64,000 bases of DNA from NCBI GenBank assembly GCA_002344135.1, contig DDTO01000006.1, positions 89,869-153,868 of the forward strand. The letters are read 5' to 3'. The notes beneath the pieces were generated by a model that made no database searches, was not told the DNA's origin, and was given only the letters and a program-made list of their open reading frames with translations. This document shows, piece by piece, positions 25,086 to 33,488 of this stretch. Source of the stretch: Chthonomonas sp. UBA2362 (lineage in GTDB: Bacteria; Armatimonadota; Fimbriimonadia; Fimbriimonadales; Fimbriimonadaceae). Numbering within the stretch: the first letter of the stretch is position 1; every line of letters starts with the position of its first letter. The position numbers and the translations under genes were made by a program.

Positions 25086-26642
25086 GTGATGCGCCGCTCG
25101 TTTATCACCACCTTCTTGTTGCTCACCGCCCTCGCCCGGGCCGACTTTACGCTGACGATCCTCCATACCAACGACTGCCACGCCCGCGTCGAACCGACCA
25201 CGATCCGCGGCAAGTCGTACGGCGGCTATCCGCGCATGGCGAGCTACGTCGGCGAGCGAATGCGAAGCGACACCAACCCGATTCTGCTCTCGGCGGGTGA
25301 CGTCTTCCAGGGCACGCTCTACTTCAACGTGTACGAGGGGCTGGCCGATCTGGCGTTCATGAATCTCATGGGCTATACCGCGATGGCACTCGGGAACCAC
25401 GAGTTCGACAAGGGCCCCAAAACGCTTGCCCAGTTCGTCGCCGCGGCGAAGTTCCCGATCCTCTGCGCGAACATGGACTTTTCCAAGGAGCCCGAGTTGG
25501 CGGGGAAGGTCAAGCCGTCGACCGTCGTCCAGATCGGCGGCGAGCGGGTCGGCATCGTCGGCGCCGTGACGGACGATTTGCTTTCCATCAGTTCACCCGG
25601 CCCGAACGTCGCGATGAAGCCCCTCGTGGCGAGCATCCAAGCGGAAGTCGATCGGCTTGAGGCGGAAGGCGTGACCAAAGTCATTCTGCTCACCCACTGC
25701 GGCTACGACGTCGACAAAGGCACACTGGCCAAAGAAGTGCGCGGGATCGACGTGATCGTGGGTGGGCACTCGCATTCCCTGCTCGGCAAGTTCGCCGACC
25801 CGAACCTCTCACGGAGCGAGGGACCGTACCCTACCGTCGTCGAGGGACCCAGCAAAGCCAAGGTGCTCGTCGTGCAGGCATGGGACTGGGGGAAGGTGGT
25901 GGGGCGGCTGCAAGTGGTGTTCGATGACAAGGGCGTCGTGAAAACGTGGAGCGACGACCAGCCCAAGATCCTCGACGACTCGGTCCCCGAAGATCCGGTC
26001 GCCGCCGCGATGGCGGCTGCCTTTCGCAAACCGATCGAAGCCGTGGCAAGCGAAGTGGTCGGCCTCAGCGAGAAGGGAATAGACCGCTTGAACAACCTCG
26101 GCGGCGAAAGCCCAGTCGGCAACGTCGTCGCCGACGCCCAACTCGCTTACACCCAGAAGGCCGGCGCGGAGTTCGCCTTCATGAACGGCGGGGGCGTCCG
26201 CGCCTCGATCGACGCCGGGCTAATCACCTACGCCGAGGCGATCGCGGTCCAGCCCTTCGGCAACACCCTGACGCTTCTGGAACTGACGGGCGCGGAAATC
26301 CTCCAGTCGCTCGAATGGGGAGTCGGCAAGCTGCCCGAGGCTTCCGGAGCCCTCGTTCACGTTTCCAAGGGCACCTCGTACGAGATCGATCTCGGCAAGC
26401 CCGCAGGCTCTCGCATCGGGAAGGTCGTCCTCGCAGGACAGCCGCTCGATCCGAAGCGAACCTATCGCGTGGTGCTGAACACCTTTATGGCCAACGGCGG
26501 CGACGGTCACGAGGTACTGAAGAACGCGAAGGGCCACCGCATCGATCTCGGCTTCGTCGATATCGACGCCCTCGTGGACTACTTCCGCGCCCACCGTCCG
26601 CTGGAAGCACGCCAAGAGGGGCGGATCGTGATTCGGAAGTAG
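25086..26642 (+). CDS. secreted 5'-nucleotidase / UshA-like metallophosphoesterase
   Basis: A 518-residue protein with a signal peptide (about 1-20). The N-terminal metallophosphoesterase domain has the motifs ILHTNDCHAR, SAGDVFQG, ALGNHEFDKG, LTHCGYDVDKG and VGGHSHS. The C-terminal 5'-nucleotidase domain (about 320-500) has NGGGVRASID and the substrate motif NTFMANGGDGH. It hydrolyses nucleotides or related phosphate esters outside the cytoplasmic membrane. The true start may be GTG 25086 or ATG 25089. Confidence 0.93.
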   Translation: MMRRSFITTFLLLTALARADFTLTILHTNDCHARVEPTTIRGKSYGGYPRMASYVGERMRSDTNPILLSAGDVFQGTLYFNVYEGLADLAFMNLMGYTAMALGNHEFDKGPKTLAQFVAAAKFPILCANMDFSKEPELAGKVKPSTVVQIGGERVGIVGAVTDDLLSISSPGPNVAMKPLVASIQAEVDRLEAEGVTKVILLTHCGYDVDKGTLAKEVRGIDVIVGGHSHSLLGKFADPNLSRSEGPYPTVVEGPSKAKVLVVQAWDWGKVVGRLQVVFDDKGVVKTWSDDQPKILDDSVPEDPVAAAMAAAFRKPIEAVASEVVGLSEKGIDRLNNLGGESPVGNVVADAQLAYTQKAGAEFAFMNGGGVRASIDAGLITYAEAIAVQPFGNTLTLLELTGAEILQSLEWGVGKLPEASGALVHVSKGTSYEIDLGKPAGSRIGKVVLAGQPLDPKRTYRVVLNTFMANGGDGHEVLKNAKGHRIDLGFVDIDALVDYFRAHRPLEARQEGRIVIRK

Positions 26643-26743
26643 GCCGCCGAACTCTTGCGGTGTTTGCCCGGCAGAGTGCTGCAAGTTTCTCGCGATTCAG
26701 CCTTGATGCGCTCACAATGGGGCTCGCGGCGATGCTTAGAGGC

Positions 26744-29257
26744 CTAGGACCCGGCTTGAAGTTCCTCGATCCGCCGGACATAGTCGCCGACCATCGCATA
26801 GCTCGAATCGTCGCACTCGCTCTCGGCATAAACGTGGAACACCGGCTCGACGGCATCTGGAAGCACGAGCACCCAGCCTTGGCCGTTGTAGATCTTAATG
26901 CCGTCGAGGAGTTCGACGCGACCCGCGTCATGGCTCTGCTCGCTGATGACGCGCATCACGGTGCCCTTGATCTCCCACGGGCAGCGCACCTGTTCGTAAG
27001 CCATGTGGAAGTCCGGCAGCCGATCGACGAGATCGCTGATGGTATCGCCGGTCTCTTGCAGCATCTGGACCAGCTTGGCCAGAGTGAGCATCGCATCGAA
27101 GCCGGGATGCAGGATGGGGAAGATGAAACCGCCTCGCTCGTCGCCGGCGAATACCACGCCGGCATCGAGGCTGGTCGACATGAGTGAGCGCGTGTCGGCC
27201 TTCGTTCGAACGACGTGAACGCTCTCCTCGTCGAGAATCTCCTCGAGACGGCTGGGCGCCGTGACGCTGAGGCCGATCGTGGCGCCCGCGTGGGTTCGGG
27301 CGACGAGCTGGCAAAGGAGAGCCAACAGGGTTGCCCCGGCGATGGTGCGACCCTTATCATCGACGAGACTCAGGCGCTCGCCCTCGTCCGTAAAGAGAAC
27401 GCCCATGTCGTAGCCCAGCGTGCCGACGATCTGCCGCAGGTTTTCGAGGTGGGCGGTGACCTCCGGCTCGCTGCGTGGCGCACGCTTGGCATCGTTGTAG
27501 CCGTTGATGCTGATCGATTCTGCGCCGATCCGCCCGAGCATGGCCGGGAAAATCGACGAGATCGCGCCGAACCCGTAGTCGCAGACCATCCTCGTTCGTC
27601 TCCCTCCGATCGAAGGTCCAAGGACCTTGAAGAAGTCCGACTGGTACTCCTCGATCGCTCGACTCGCGAATTCGATACTGCCCAAGTCATCGGGATCGGT
27701 TCGGTGGAAGTCCTCGCGAAAGAAGTGGGTCTCGACTTTCCGCTCCAGGTTTTTGGTCAGATAGGCGCCGCGTGCATCGAAAAGCTCGATGAGAGTTACG
27801 CGACTATTGCCGGGCAGCTTCCGCACGTTCAGAGCCCCCGCCGCTCCGCTTGCCTTAATGAAGTGCCGCGCGATGGGGACGGCGGTGCTGCGCATGTCGA
27901 GGACGTCGCAGCCCACGCTGAGAAGCGACGCCATCGCCGCACGTTTGATCATCCGGCTGCTGCGGGTCGAGTCGCGAGCCGTGATCACGGTCGAGCCCTC
28001 GGGAAGGGTGCTCCCGAAGGCGGAGCCGAGCCGGGTGGCGAACTCGGGCGTAATCTCGAGGTTGGAGAGGCCGGCTACACCCAGTTCGCGGAACAAGGTC
28101 CCCCGCCATTTGTTTCCCCATACGAGGGACATCGTTACCGTGGAGCCGCGTTCGATGATCTTGTCGGGCCACAGTTTGATGCGTGGGCGAATCGTGCAGC
28201 CGACGTCGATCAGGCAACGGTCCCCCACGACGGCATCCTCCCGAACTACCGTATCGCGCTTGATGGTCGACTTCGAGCAGACGATCGCGGAGTGAACTCC
28301 AACGTTCGGACCGATGTAAGTGCTATCCCAAACGACCGAGCGCTCGACGTTGGCCGCTTCCTCGACGAGGCAGTTGTCCCCGATCACGGTGTAGGGGCCA
28401 ATCCGGGCGTGGGCCTTGATCTTCGAGTTGCGGCCGATGCAAATGGGTGGGATGACCTGTGCAAGCGCATCGATCTGGCAGTTTTCCCCCAGCCACACCC
28501 CAGGATCGACTTGTTCCCCGAGCACGGGCAGCGAGGTGCGGCCGCTTAAGAGGTGCTCCTGCGCGTCGCGATACTGGCCGAGGGTACCGACGTCGCACCA
28601 GTACTCCTCCATCACATAGCCATACATGGGCTTTCCCTCGCGGAGGAGCGTCGGAAAGATGTCCTGGCTCCAGTCGTAGGCGCGACCGGGTTCCATATAG
28701 TCGAAGATTTCCGGCTCGAGAATGTACATGCCGGTGTTTACGGTGTCGCTGAAGACTTCAGACCAGCTCGGCTTTTCGAGGAACCTCACCACGCGTCCGC
28801 TTTCGTCGGTGATCACCACACCGAACTCGAGCGGGCTCTCGACGCGATAGAGGATCAGCGTGGCAAGGCTCTTCTTGGCCTTATGAAACTCGATCGCCTT
28901 GGTCAGGTCGCAGTCGGTCAGGGCATCGCCCGAGATAATGACGAAGGTGCCGTCGTCGGCCCCTCCGCGCAGCAAAGGTTCAGCCTTCTTGACGCTGCCC
29001 GCAGTGCCCAGCGGGGTGTCCTCTACGCTGTAGTCAAGCTGCATGTTCCAGTCGCTACCATCGTCGAAGTAGCTTTGGATCTCGTCGGCGAGGTAGTGAA
29101 GCGTGCAGACCACCTCATCGATATCGTGGCGATGGAGGAGGCCCAGGATGTGTTCCATGATCGGCTGGTTTCCGATCGGAACGAGGGGCTTGGGCCGGTT
29201 CGCCGTGATGGGTCGAAGCCTCGAGCCTTCTCCGCCTGCCATCACGACTGCTTTCAT
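26744..29257 (-). CDS. bifunctional sugar-1-phosphate guanylyltransferase / phosphomannomutase-like fusion
   Basis: An 837-residue three-part protein. Residues 1-235 are a nucleotidyltransferase (GGEGSRLRPIT, then GDALTDCD). Residues 250-375 are a left-handed beta-helix of hexapeptide repeats. Residues 380-830 are a phosphohexomutase fold with the serine loop ITARDSTRSSRM. Such fusions make GDP-mannose or a related sugar nucleotide from a hexose phosphate. In the mutase part, the metal and sugar loops look divergent, so mutase activity is less certain than transferase activity. CATAAT ends 5 nt before the ATG. Nearby glycosyltransferases could use the product. Confidence 0.85.
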   Translation of the reverse strand: MKAVVMAGGEGSRLRPITANRPKPLVPIGNQPIMEHILGLLHRHDIDEVVCTLHYLADEIQSYFDDGSDWNMQLDYSVEDTPLGTAGSVKKAEPLLRGGADDGTFVIISGDALTDCDLTKAIEFHKAKKSLATLILYRVESPLEFGVVITDESGRVVRFLEKPSWSEVFSDTVNTGMYILEPEIFDYMEPGRAYDWSQDIFPTLLREGKPMYGYVMEEYWCDVGTLGQYRDAQEHLLSGRTSLPVLGEQVDPGVWLGENCQIDALAQVIPPICIGRNSKIKAHARIGPYTVIGDNCLVEEAANVERSVVWDSTYIGPNVGVHSAIVCSKSTIKRDTVVREDAVVGDRCLIDVGCTIRPRIKLWPDKIIERGSTVTMSLVWGNKWRGTLFRELGVAGLSNLEITPEFATRLGSAFGSTLPEGSTVITARDSTRSSRMIKRAAMASLLSVGCDVLDMRSTAVPIARHFIKASGAAGALNVRKLPGNSRVTLIELFDARGAYLTKNLERKVETHFFREDFHRTDPDDLGSIEFASRAIEEYQSDFFKVLGPSIGGRRTRMVCDYGFGAISSIFPAMLGRIGAESISINGYNDAKRAPRSEPEVTAHLENLRQIVGTLGYDMGVLFTDEGERLSLVDDKGRTIAGATLLALLCQLVARTHAGATIGLSVTAPSRLEEILDEESVHVVRTKADTRSLMSTSLDAGVVFAGDERGGFIFPILHPGFDAMLTLAKLVQMLQETGDTISDLVDRLPDFHMAYEQVRCPWEIKGTVMRVISEQSHDAGRVELLDGIKIYNGQGWVLVLPDAVEPVFHVYAESECDDSSYAMVGDYVRRIEELQAGS

Positions 29258-29262
29258 GCTTC

Positions 29263-29268
29263 ATTATG
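29263..29268 (-). promoter_or_regulatory. -10-like box for the sugar nucleotidyltransferase gene
   Basis: On the minus strand CATAAT ends 5 nt before the ATG at 29257. Confidence 0.4.
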
Positions 29269-29271
29269 GAT

Positions 29272-30165
29272 TCAGTCGCGACGGCTCCGTTCGGACCACT
29301 GTCGATCATTCGCCGAGTAGTCGTCGTACTCGATCAATTCGTACAGTTCCTGCCGCGTCTTCATCCGGTCAAGAAAGCCCCCTTGTGTACCTTCGTCGAG
29401 AAGTTGGCGATAGCACGCAAGGATGGCCTTGAGCATTACGCGGAAGGCCGTCATCGGGAAGATCACCATCTGGTAGCCCATCTCGGCAAATCGAGTGACC
29501 GGGATGATGGGGGTCTTGCCGAACTCGGTCATATTGGCGAGGAGCGGGACGTCTACGGCTCGTCTGAACGCCTCGAACTCGGATTCCGTTTCTAGCCCTT
29601 CGGGAAAGATCGCATCGGCGCCGTGAGCGACATAGCGCTTGGCCCGATCCAGAGCCGCATCCAGGCCCTCGACATGCCGGGCGTCGGTCCGGGCCACGAT
29701 GAGGAAGGATGGGTCGCGCTTGGAGTCGACAGCGGCGCAGATCTTTGCCGCCATCTCATGGGCCGGAATCACCTGCTTGCCGTCGAGGTGGCCGCATCGC
29801 TTCGGGCTCACCTGGTCTTCCAAGTGGATGCCTGCCAGGCCCGCCCGTTCCATCTCGATGACGGTACGAACCACATTCCACGCCTCACCGAAGCCAGTAT
29901 CGGCATCCGACAGCACCGGCAGTCTGACCGCCTGGCAGACGTGGGCCGCCTGCCCCGACATCTCGTCCAGGGTCACCAGCGCGATGTCGGGCGCGCCGAG
30001 CAGTGCGTTGGTGACCCCGGCGCCGCTCAAGTAGAGGGCCGGGGCGCCCTCGGCCCCGGCCGCCCGAGCGGAGATCGCGTTGAAGACCCCCGGCATCGGA
30101 ACGATGCCTTGACCGAAGAGTTCGCGGAGACGGCGGCCGGGATGAATTGGGGGGGCCTGGATCAT
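29272..30165 (-). CDS. prpB: methylisocitrate lyase-like protein (isocitrate lyase/PEP mutase family)
   Basis: A 297-residue TIM-barrel protein. It has SDADTGFGEAWNVVRTV for metal binding, the catalytic loop SPKRCGH with the essential Cys, and 'IVARTDARHVEGLDAALDRAKRY', all typical of 2-methylisocitrate lyase. That enzyme splits methylisocitrate into pyruvate and succinate in the methylcitrate cycle for propionate. No prpC or prpD is in the window, so a related lyase function is possible. TACCCT lies 6 nt before the ATG, and the gene is 14 bp upstream of the nucleotidyltransferase gene. Confidence 0.85.
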   Translation of the reverse strand: MIQAPPIHPGRRLRELFGQGIVPMPGVFNAISARAAGAEGAPALYLSGAGVTNALLGAPDIALVTLDEMSGQAAHVCQAVRLPVLSDADTGFGEAWNVVRTVIEMERAGLAGIHLEDQVSPKRCGHLDGKQVIPAHEMAAKICAAVDSKRDPSFLIVARTDARHVEGLDAALDRAKRYVAHGADAIFPEGLETESEFEAFRRAVDVPLLANMTEFGKTPIIPVTRFAEMGYQMVIFPMTAFRVMLKAILACYRQLLDEGTQGGFLDRMKTRQELYELIEYDDYSANDRQWSERSRRD

Positions 30166-30168
30166 GGA

Positions 30169-31296
30169 TCAAGGGTACCGCTTCGCCGCTGGCTTGGCCT
30201 TGGCATAGGGGCGCTCGAAGAACCAATAGAAGACCCAGCACACGAGCAGCACCACGGGCAGCATCGACATTAAGTACAGCCACTTCTCCGACACCTGGTC
30301 CACCCCGCTCGGGCGAGTGACGTACAGCACCTGCAGCACGAGATGGTGCACCAGATAGAGGCTGTAGGAGAACGCGCCCAGCCACAACAGGAACTTGCAG
30401 CCCAAGAACCGAAACACCCGGCGCCGGGGAGCTACGGCACCGGCAGCCAGGATCGCCGCCACCGCCACACCCGCCAGCGAATCCCGCGCCGCCACCTCCT
30501 TGAAGGCGAAGATCGACGCAACAGTCAGCACGGCAAAGAACCCCGCAATCGTCATCCAGGCCCGATAGTTCCCCCGCGTCGTCACCCTCGGATCGAAGCC
30601 GAGCTGCGCCGCCGCCATCCCCAATCCGAACAGCGGGATGAACCAAACGTACAGCTTCCACGCCGGTGCATACGCCCAGAGCAGCGCCACCGCCAGGGCC
30701 AGCAGAGGCAGCATCAACGCCGCCCGCCCCCACCGCCAGAGCACCACCACCAAGACGGGGAAGAGAAAGTACAGTTGGAACTCGATCGAGATGCTCCACA
30801 GAACCCCGTTGATCTTGTACATCCATTCGGGGCGCAGGTTGTGCACCATGAACACGTGAGCGAGGAAGTTCTCCCAGGTGACTGGGAGGTATTGGGACCA
30901 GGGAAGGCCCTTCTGCCGCGAGGTCACGAGCCAGACGATGACGAGCGAAAGGCCGAGGCACGCATAGTAGGGCGGCAAGATCCTCTGACAGCGGCGAGCG
31001 AAGAACCGCTTCAGGCTGGCGATCCGCCCGTCTCCCTTATTGTAAAGCGAGAGCTGGAGGCAATACCCGGAGATGACGATGAACGCCGCAACCGCGAGGT
31101 GTCCGTACCACATCGGCGCCATCACGACGGCGAGCCAGCGAGGCTCCGCGTCCGGTCGCTGCATCTTGTAGTACGGGTCGATGAGCGTGCAGACGTGCTG
31201 GAGCACGACATACAACGCGGCGATCCCCCGCATCCCCTCGATGAACCCGAGGTGACCTGGATGCCGAGCCCCCGAGCCGCGTCCTTGTGGCTCCAT
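30169..31296 (-). CDS. acyltransferase 3 family membrane protein
   Basis: A 375-residue protein with about ten membrane segments and the family N-terminal motif 'GHLGFIEGMRGIAALYVVLQH' with the conserved catalytic His, followed by the R/H-rich loop near residue 95 (FARRCQRILPPYY). Such proteins O-acylate sugars of surface glycans or antibiotics. The ATG at 31296 lies 7 nt after TAGGCT and gives a normal N terminus. The longer reading upstream is Arg/Ala-rich and improbable. It is followed by the PrpB-like gene after 3 bp. Confidence 0.88.
   Translation of the reverse strand: MEPQGRGSGARHPGHLGFIEGMRGIAALYVVLQHVCTLIDPYYKMQRPDAEPRWLAVVMAPMWYGHLAVAAFIVISGYCLQLSLYNKGDGRIASLKRFFARRCQRILPPYYACLGLSLVIVWLVTSRQKGLPWSQYLPVTWENFLAHVFMVHNLRPEWMYKINGVLWSISIEFQLYFLFPVLVVVLWRWGRAALMLPLLALAVALLWAYAPAWKLYVWFIPLFGLGMAAAQLGFDPRVTTRGNYRAWMTIAGFFAVLTVASIFAFKEVAARDSLAGVAVAAILAAGAVAPRRRVFRFLGCKFLLWLGAFSYSLYLVHHLVLQVLYVTRPSGVDQVSEKWLYLMSMLPVVLLVCWVFYWFFERPYAKAKPAAKRYP
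30172..30177 (-). promoter_or_regulatory. -10-like box for the PrpB-like gene
   Basis: On the minus strand TACCCT ends 6 nt before the ATG at 30165. It overlaps the end of the acyltransferase gene. Confidence 0.4.
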
Positions 31297-31303
31297 CCCA
31301 TTC

Positions 31304-31309
31304 AGCCTA
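31304..31309 (-). promoter_or_regulatory. -10-like box for the acyltransferase gene
   Basis: On the minus strand TAGGCT ends 7 nt before the ATG at 31296. Confidence 0.45.
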
Positions 31310-31390
31310 GCCGCCGAGCGCCTCGCGATACAAGAGGCCGGGGGCCCTCTTACGCCGAGGACGAAGGCGGCGATGATGCGAGCGCGTCGT

Positions 31391-31424
31391 CCCCCGGCAC
31401 GACCCATCCTCGGGCTACCGGGAT
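31391..31424. repeat. REP-like hairpin element, copy 2
   Basis: Arms CCCCCGG and CCTCGGG (two mismatches) flank the loop CACGACCCAT, followed by CTACCGGGATGG. It is the same family as copies at 1, 31490 and 31864. Confidence 0.6.
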
Positions 31425-31443
31425 GGAGATAGCAAACGTTGGC

Positions 31444-31476
31444 GGAGGTATCCGGGGGATGGTTCGCGCCCCCGGA
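31444..31476. repeat. REP-like element in inverted orientation
   Basis: A perfect 8-bp stem TCCGGGGG (31451-31458) with CCCCCGGA (31469-31476). Read on the minus strand the loop is CGCGAACCAT and the tail is TACC, the same plan as the plus-oriented copies. With copy 3 it forms a head-to-head pair. Confidence 0.6.
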
Positions 31477-31489
31477 TCATGACCGTCTT

Positions 31490-31527
31490 CCCGCGGCACA
31501 AACCATCCGCGGGCTACCGGTATGGTG
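31490..31527. repeat. REP-like hairpin element, copy 3
   Basis: A perfect 7-bp stem CCCGCGG/CCGCGGG around the loop CACAAACCAT, followed by CTACCGGTATGG. Confidence 0.65.
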
Positions 31528-31573
31528 GAATGCTTGATTGTGCCAAGGTGGGAGAGCCAACGATGCGAGTCCT

Positions 31574-31770
31574 CGACCCCGATGGGGTCGAAAACCCAAT
31601 AACCCCGGGTCGAAGACCCGGGGAAATGGTGCGCAACGATGGGCGCACCCCGCAGGGGTGCCACAACCCCTCGGGATTCTGCGACCCCTTCGGGGTCGGA
31701 CTGAATCGCGGGGCTCATCTTCCCGGGGTCTTCGACCCCGGGCTAATGCATCTTAGACGCCTCCGGCGTC
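31574..31770. repeat. cluster of seven consecutive triloop/short-loop hairpins
   Basis: Perfect stems occur in series: CGACCCC-GAT-GGGGTCG (31574-31590), a 9-bp stem with loop GAA (31603-31623), GGTGCGC/GCGCACC (31628-31649), CACCCC-GCA-GGGGTG (31646-31660), CGACCCC-TTC-GGGGTCG (31682-31698), a 9-bp stem with loop TTC (31722-31742) and GACGCC-TCC-GGCGTC (31756-31770). The open frames through this block are by-products of the repeats. Together with the flanking REP-like copies it fills most of the 850-bp gap between the acyltransferase and CHRD-protein genes. Confidence 0.75.
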
Positions 31771-31863
31771 GCCTACCCCTGATGGACGTGTCGCCGAACG
31801 ATGCTGCGGGCGCATCGAGGAACTCTTAGCGGCGCGGCTCCCTTCCCGATTCGAGGCCGCCTT

Positions 31864-31900
31864 CCCGCGGCACAACCCATCCGCGGGCTACCGGGATATG
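31864..31900. repeat. REP-like hairpin element, copy 4
   Basis: A perfect 7-bp stem CCCGCGG/CCGCGGG around CACAACCCAT, followed by CTACCGGGATATGG. An imperfect inverted copy (GGTAGCCGGGGGATGG) follows at about 31904-31919. Confidence 0.65.
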
Positions 31901-32002
31901 GGAGGTAGCCGGGGGATGGCTTGGGCTCCCGAACCGCGACCATCTTACAGTTTCTCCAGAAGAGGTACTACGAACACAAGAAGAGTCCCGATGATCACTT
32001 GT

Positions 32003-32043
32003 GGAGGTCTTCGAGCGGTCTTCGGAGGTCGTCGAGTGGTCGA
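32003..32043. repeat. short tandem repeat, two 21-bp units
   Basis: GGAGGTCTTCGAGCGGTC and GGAGGTCGTCGAGTGGTC occur in tandem with a 21-bp period in otherwise gene-free sequence. Confidence 0.5.
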
Positions 32044-32089
32044 TGGGATTTTCCAGCAATCGTAGTGTTCCCGTAGTTCGGTAAGCCGC

Positions 32090-32120
32090 GATCCCCCTCC
32101 TTCGGCAAAGGAGAGGGATC
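32090..32120 (-). terminator. hairpin after CHRD/dockerin gene
   Basis: GATCCC and GGGATC arms extend through TCCTT/AAGGA with small mismatches and a 5-nt loop, 28 bp past the stop codon of the minus-strand gene. No U-tract is seen. Confidence 0.45.
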
Positions 32121-32147
32121 GGCAGGGAGGCTGCGGCCGCGAGTCGG

Positions 32148-33488
32148 TTACAGGTCGTCGCCGACCTGTCCGAAGTTCGTCGAGAGAACGGCATAGTCGC
32201 CTATCGTGACTTCGCGATCGCCGTCGAGATCCGCGTCGGGATCGAAGCCGGCCTGACCTTCCATCGTGCCGAATGCCGCCGAGAGTTGGCCGAAGTCGCC
32301 GATGGTCACGTCGTTGTCTCCGTCGACGTCGCCGTTCAAGAGCGATGTTTGCCATTGCATTCCCTGGTCGGTGATGAGGATGCCGCGGAGGGTTTTGCGA
32401 AGCCAATGGCTGCCCTTGACCGAGACGTCGTAGATCCCCCGGCGCAAGGTCGAGTAGGAGAGGAAGCCGTTCTGCGGCCATAGGGTCTGCCCCTCGACGG
32501 TCTCACCGTTCTTTGAGAGGCAGACCTCGATGCCTTGTTCGCTGTGGTTGCCGCCATAGGCGTCGAGCCCGACCTGGAGCCGAAGGAGGGCGGTCCCGGC
32601 GACGATTTGACCTCGCATCTCGCCGGTGGGGTTGGCCGTGGTTCGCAGCGAGAGGTAGGCCTGCCCAGCCTCTAGCATGGGGAGGACTCCGGCGGGAATT
32701 GTGCGGTCCATCAGGGTAAGGGTCGAGCCCATGCCTTCGACGGACTGGAACATGCCGCTGCTCGCGAGGGTCGTGATTAATCCACCCTGCGCGCCGGGGG
32801 GTCCTGATCTCAGCTCGAGAGCGATGATCTCGATCGGGAGGATCTGGGGGAAAGCGACGAGCAAGTCCATCGATGACATCGACGGCGTCGTGCGGATCAT
32901 GGCGACTCCGGATCGGGCGGTGACGGCGCCGGGCATCATCTGGTCGGCGACAAGCTGGGCATAGCGACGCTGGCAAGGGTAATCGGTGTGCTTGCCCCAG
33001 ACGACATGGGTGTAGCCGGTGATGTCGGAGAGCCCCCAGGATCGGACGACCGTGTAGGACAGGGAAGCGTCGTACTCGTTGGTGTGGTGGAGATGCGGAA
33101 AGCTGGCGCCTGCGGGCGCACCGTCGATGTAGGCGCCGGTAGCCTTCAGCAAGGAGCTGGCGGACTTGCCGTAGACGTAGATGTTGGCGTTCGGTCCCTC
33201 ACCGTGTGGGGAGATGATGTGCTGAGCGGTACCGGTGATATCGACGGTGTCCCAGACGGCCCCGGCGTCCTCGGTGATTGCGCCGCCGGTGACCCAGGCG
33301 ATACCGCCGCCCAAGGGATGGGCCCCGTCGGCGGCGACTGGTCCGTGGATGCAAGTGAGCGAGAACGCGCCGGGGCCATCCACGCGGACCATTCCGATCG
33401 GACCGGCTTGGGCGGCGGCAGCGAGGCCGCAGAAAGTGACGACGAGGCCGGGATCGAGAAGTCCGCGGCGGATACTGGTTCGTTTCAT
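32148..33488 (-). CDS. secreted CHRD-domain protein with dockerin-like module
   Basis: A 446-residue exported protein with a signal peptide (about 1-28, ending AQAG). Near residues 215-305 lies a CHRD-like domain ending in 'YLSLRTTANPTGEMRGQI'. Then comes a small beta domain containing KGSHWLRK, and at the C terminus two dockerin-like calcium loops (GDVDGDNDVTIGDFGQLS and DLDGDREVTIGDYAVLS). The ATG has GGAGG 7 nt upstream. Like the protein at 22647-23699 it shares the HWLR...SLLNGDVD bridge, so the two C-terminal halves are homologous. The function is unknown. Confidence 0.8.
   Translation of the reverse strand: MKRTSIRRGLLDPGLVVTFCGLAAAAQAGPIGMVRVDGPGAFSLTCIHGPVAADGAHPLGGGIAWVTGGAITEDAGAVWDTVDITGTAQHIISPHGEGPNANIYVYGKSASSLLKATGAYIDGAPAGASFPHLHHTNEYDASLSYTVVRSWGLSDITGYTHVVWGKHTDYPCQRRYAQLVADQMMPGAVTARSGVAMIRTTPSMSSMDLLVAFPQILPIEIIALELRSGPPGAQGGLITTLASSGMFQSVEGMGSTLTLMDRTIPAGVLPMLEAGQAYLSLRTTANPTGEMRGQIVAGTALLRLQVGLDAYGGNHSEQGIEVCLSKNGETVEGQTLWPQNGFLSYSTLRRGIYDVSVKGSHWLRKTLRGILITDQGMQWQTSLLNGDVDGDNDVTIGDFGQLSAAFGTMEGQAGFDPDADLDGDREVTIGDYAVLSTNFGQVGDDL

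Noticed and set aside
27215..28549. A 444-codon open frame antisense to the sugar nucleotidyltransferase
   Set aside because: It has no domains, signals or promoter. The minus-strand gene has clear catalytic motifs over the same bases.
31479..31829. A 116-codon open frame across the hairpin cluster
   Set aside because: The translation (HKPSAGYR, DPDGVENP, FCDPFGVG) is only the hairpin sequence read in frame. It has no ribosome binding site or conserved fold.
31826..32194. An open frame on the minus strand between the hairpin cluster and the CHRD gene
   Set aside because: It is Ser/Arg-rich, runs through repeats and a tandem repeat, and overlaps the end of a real gene.
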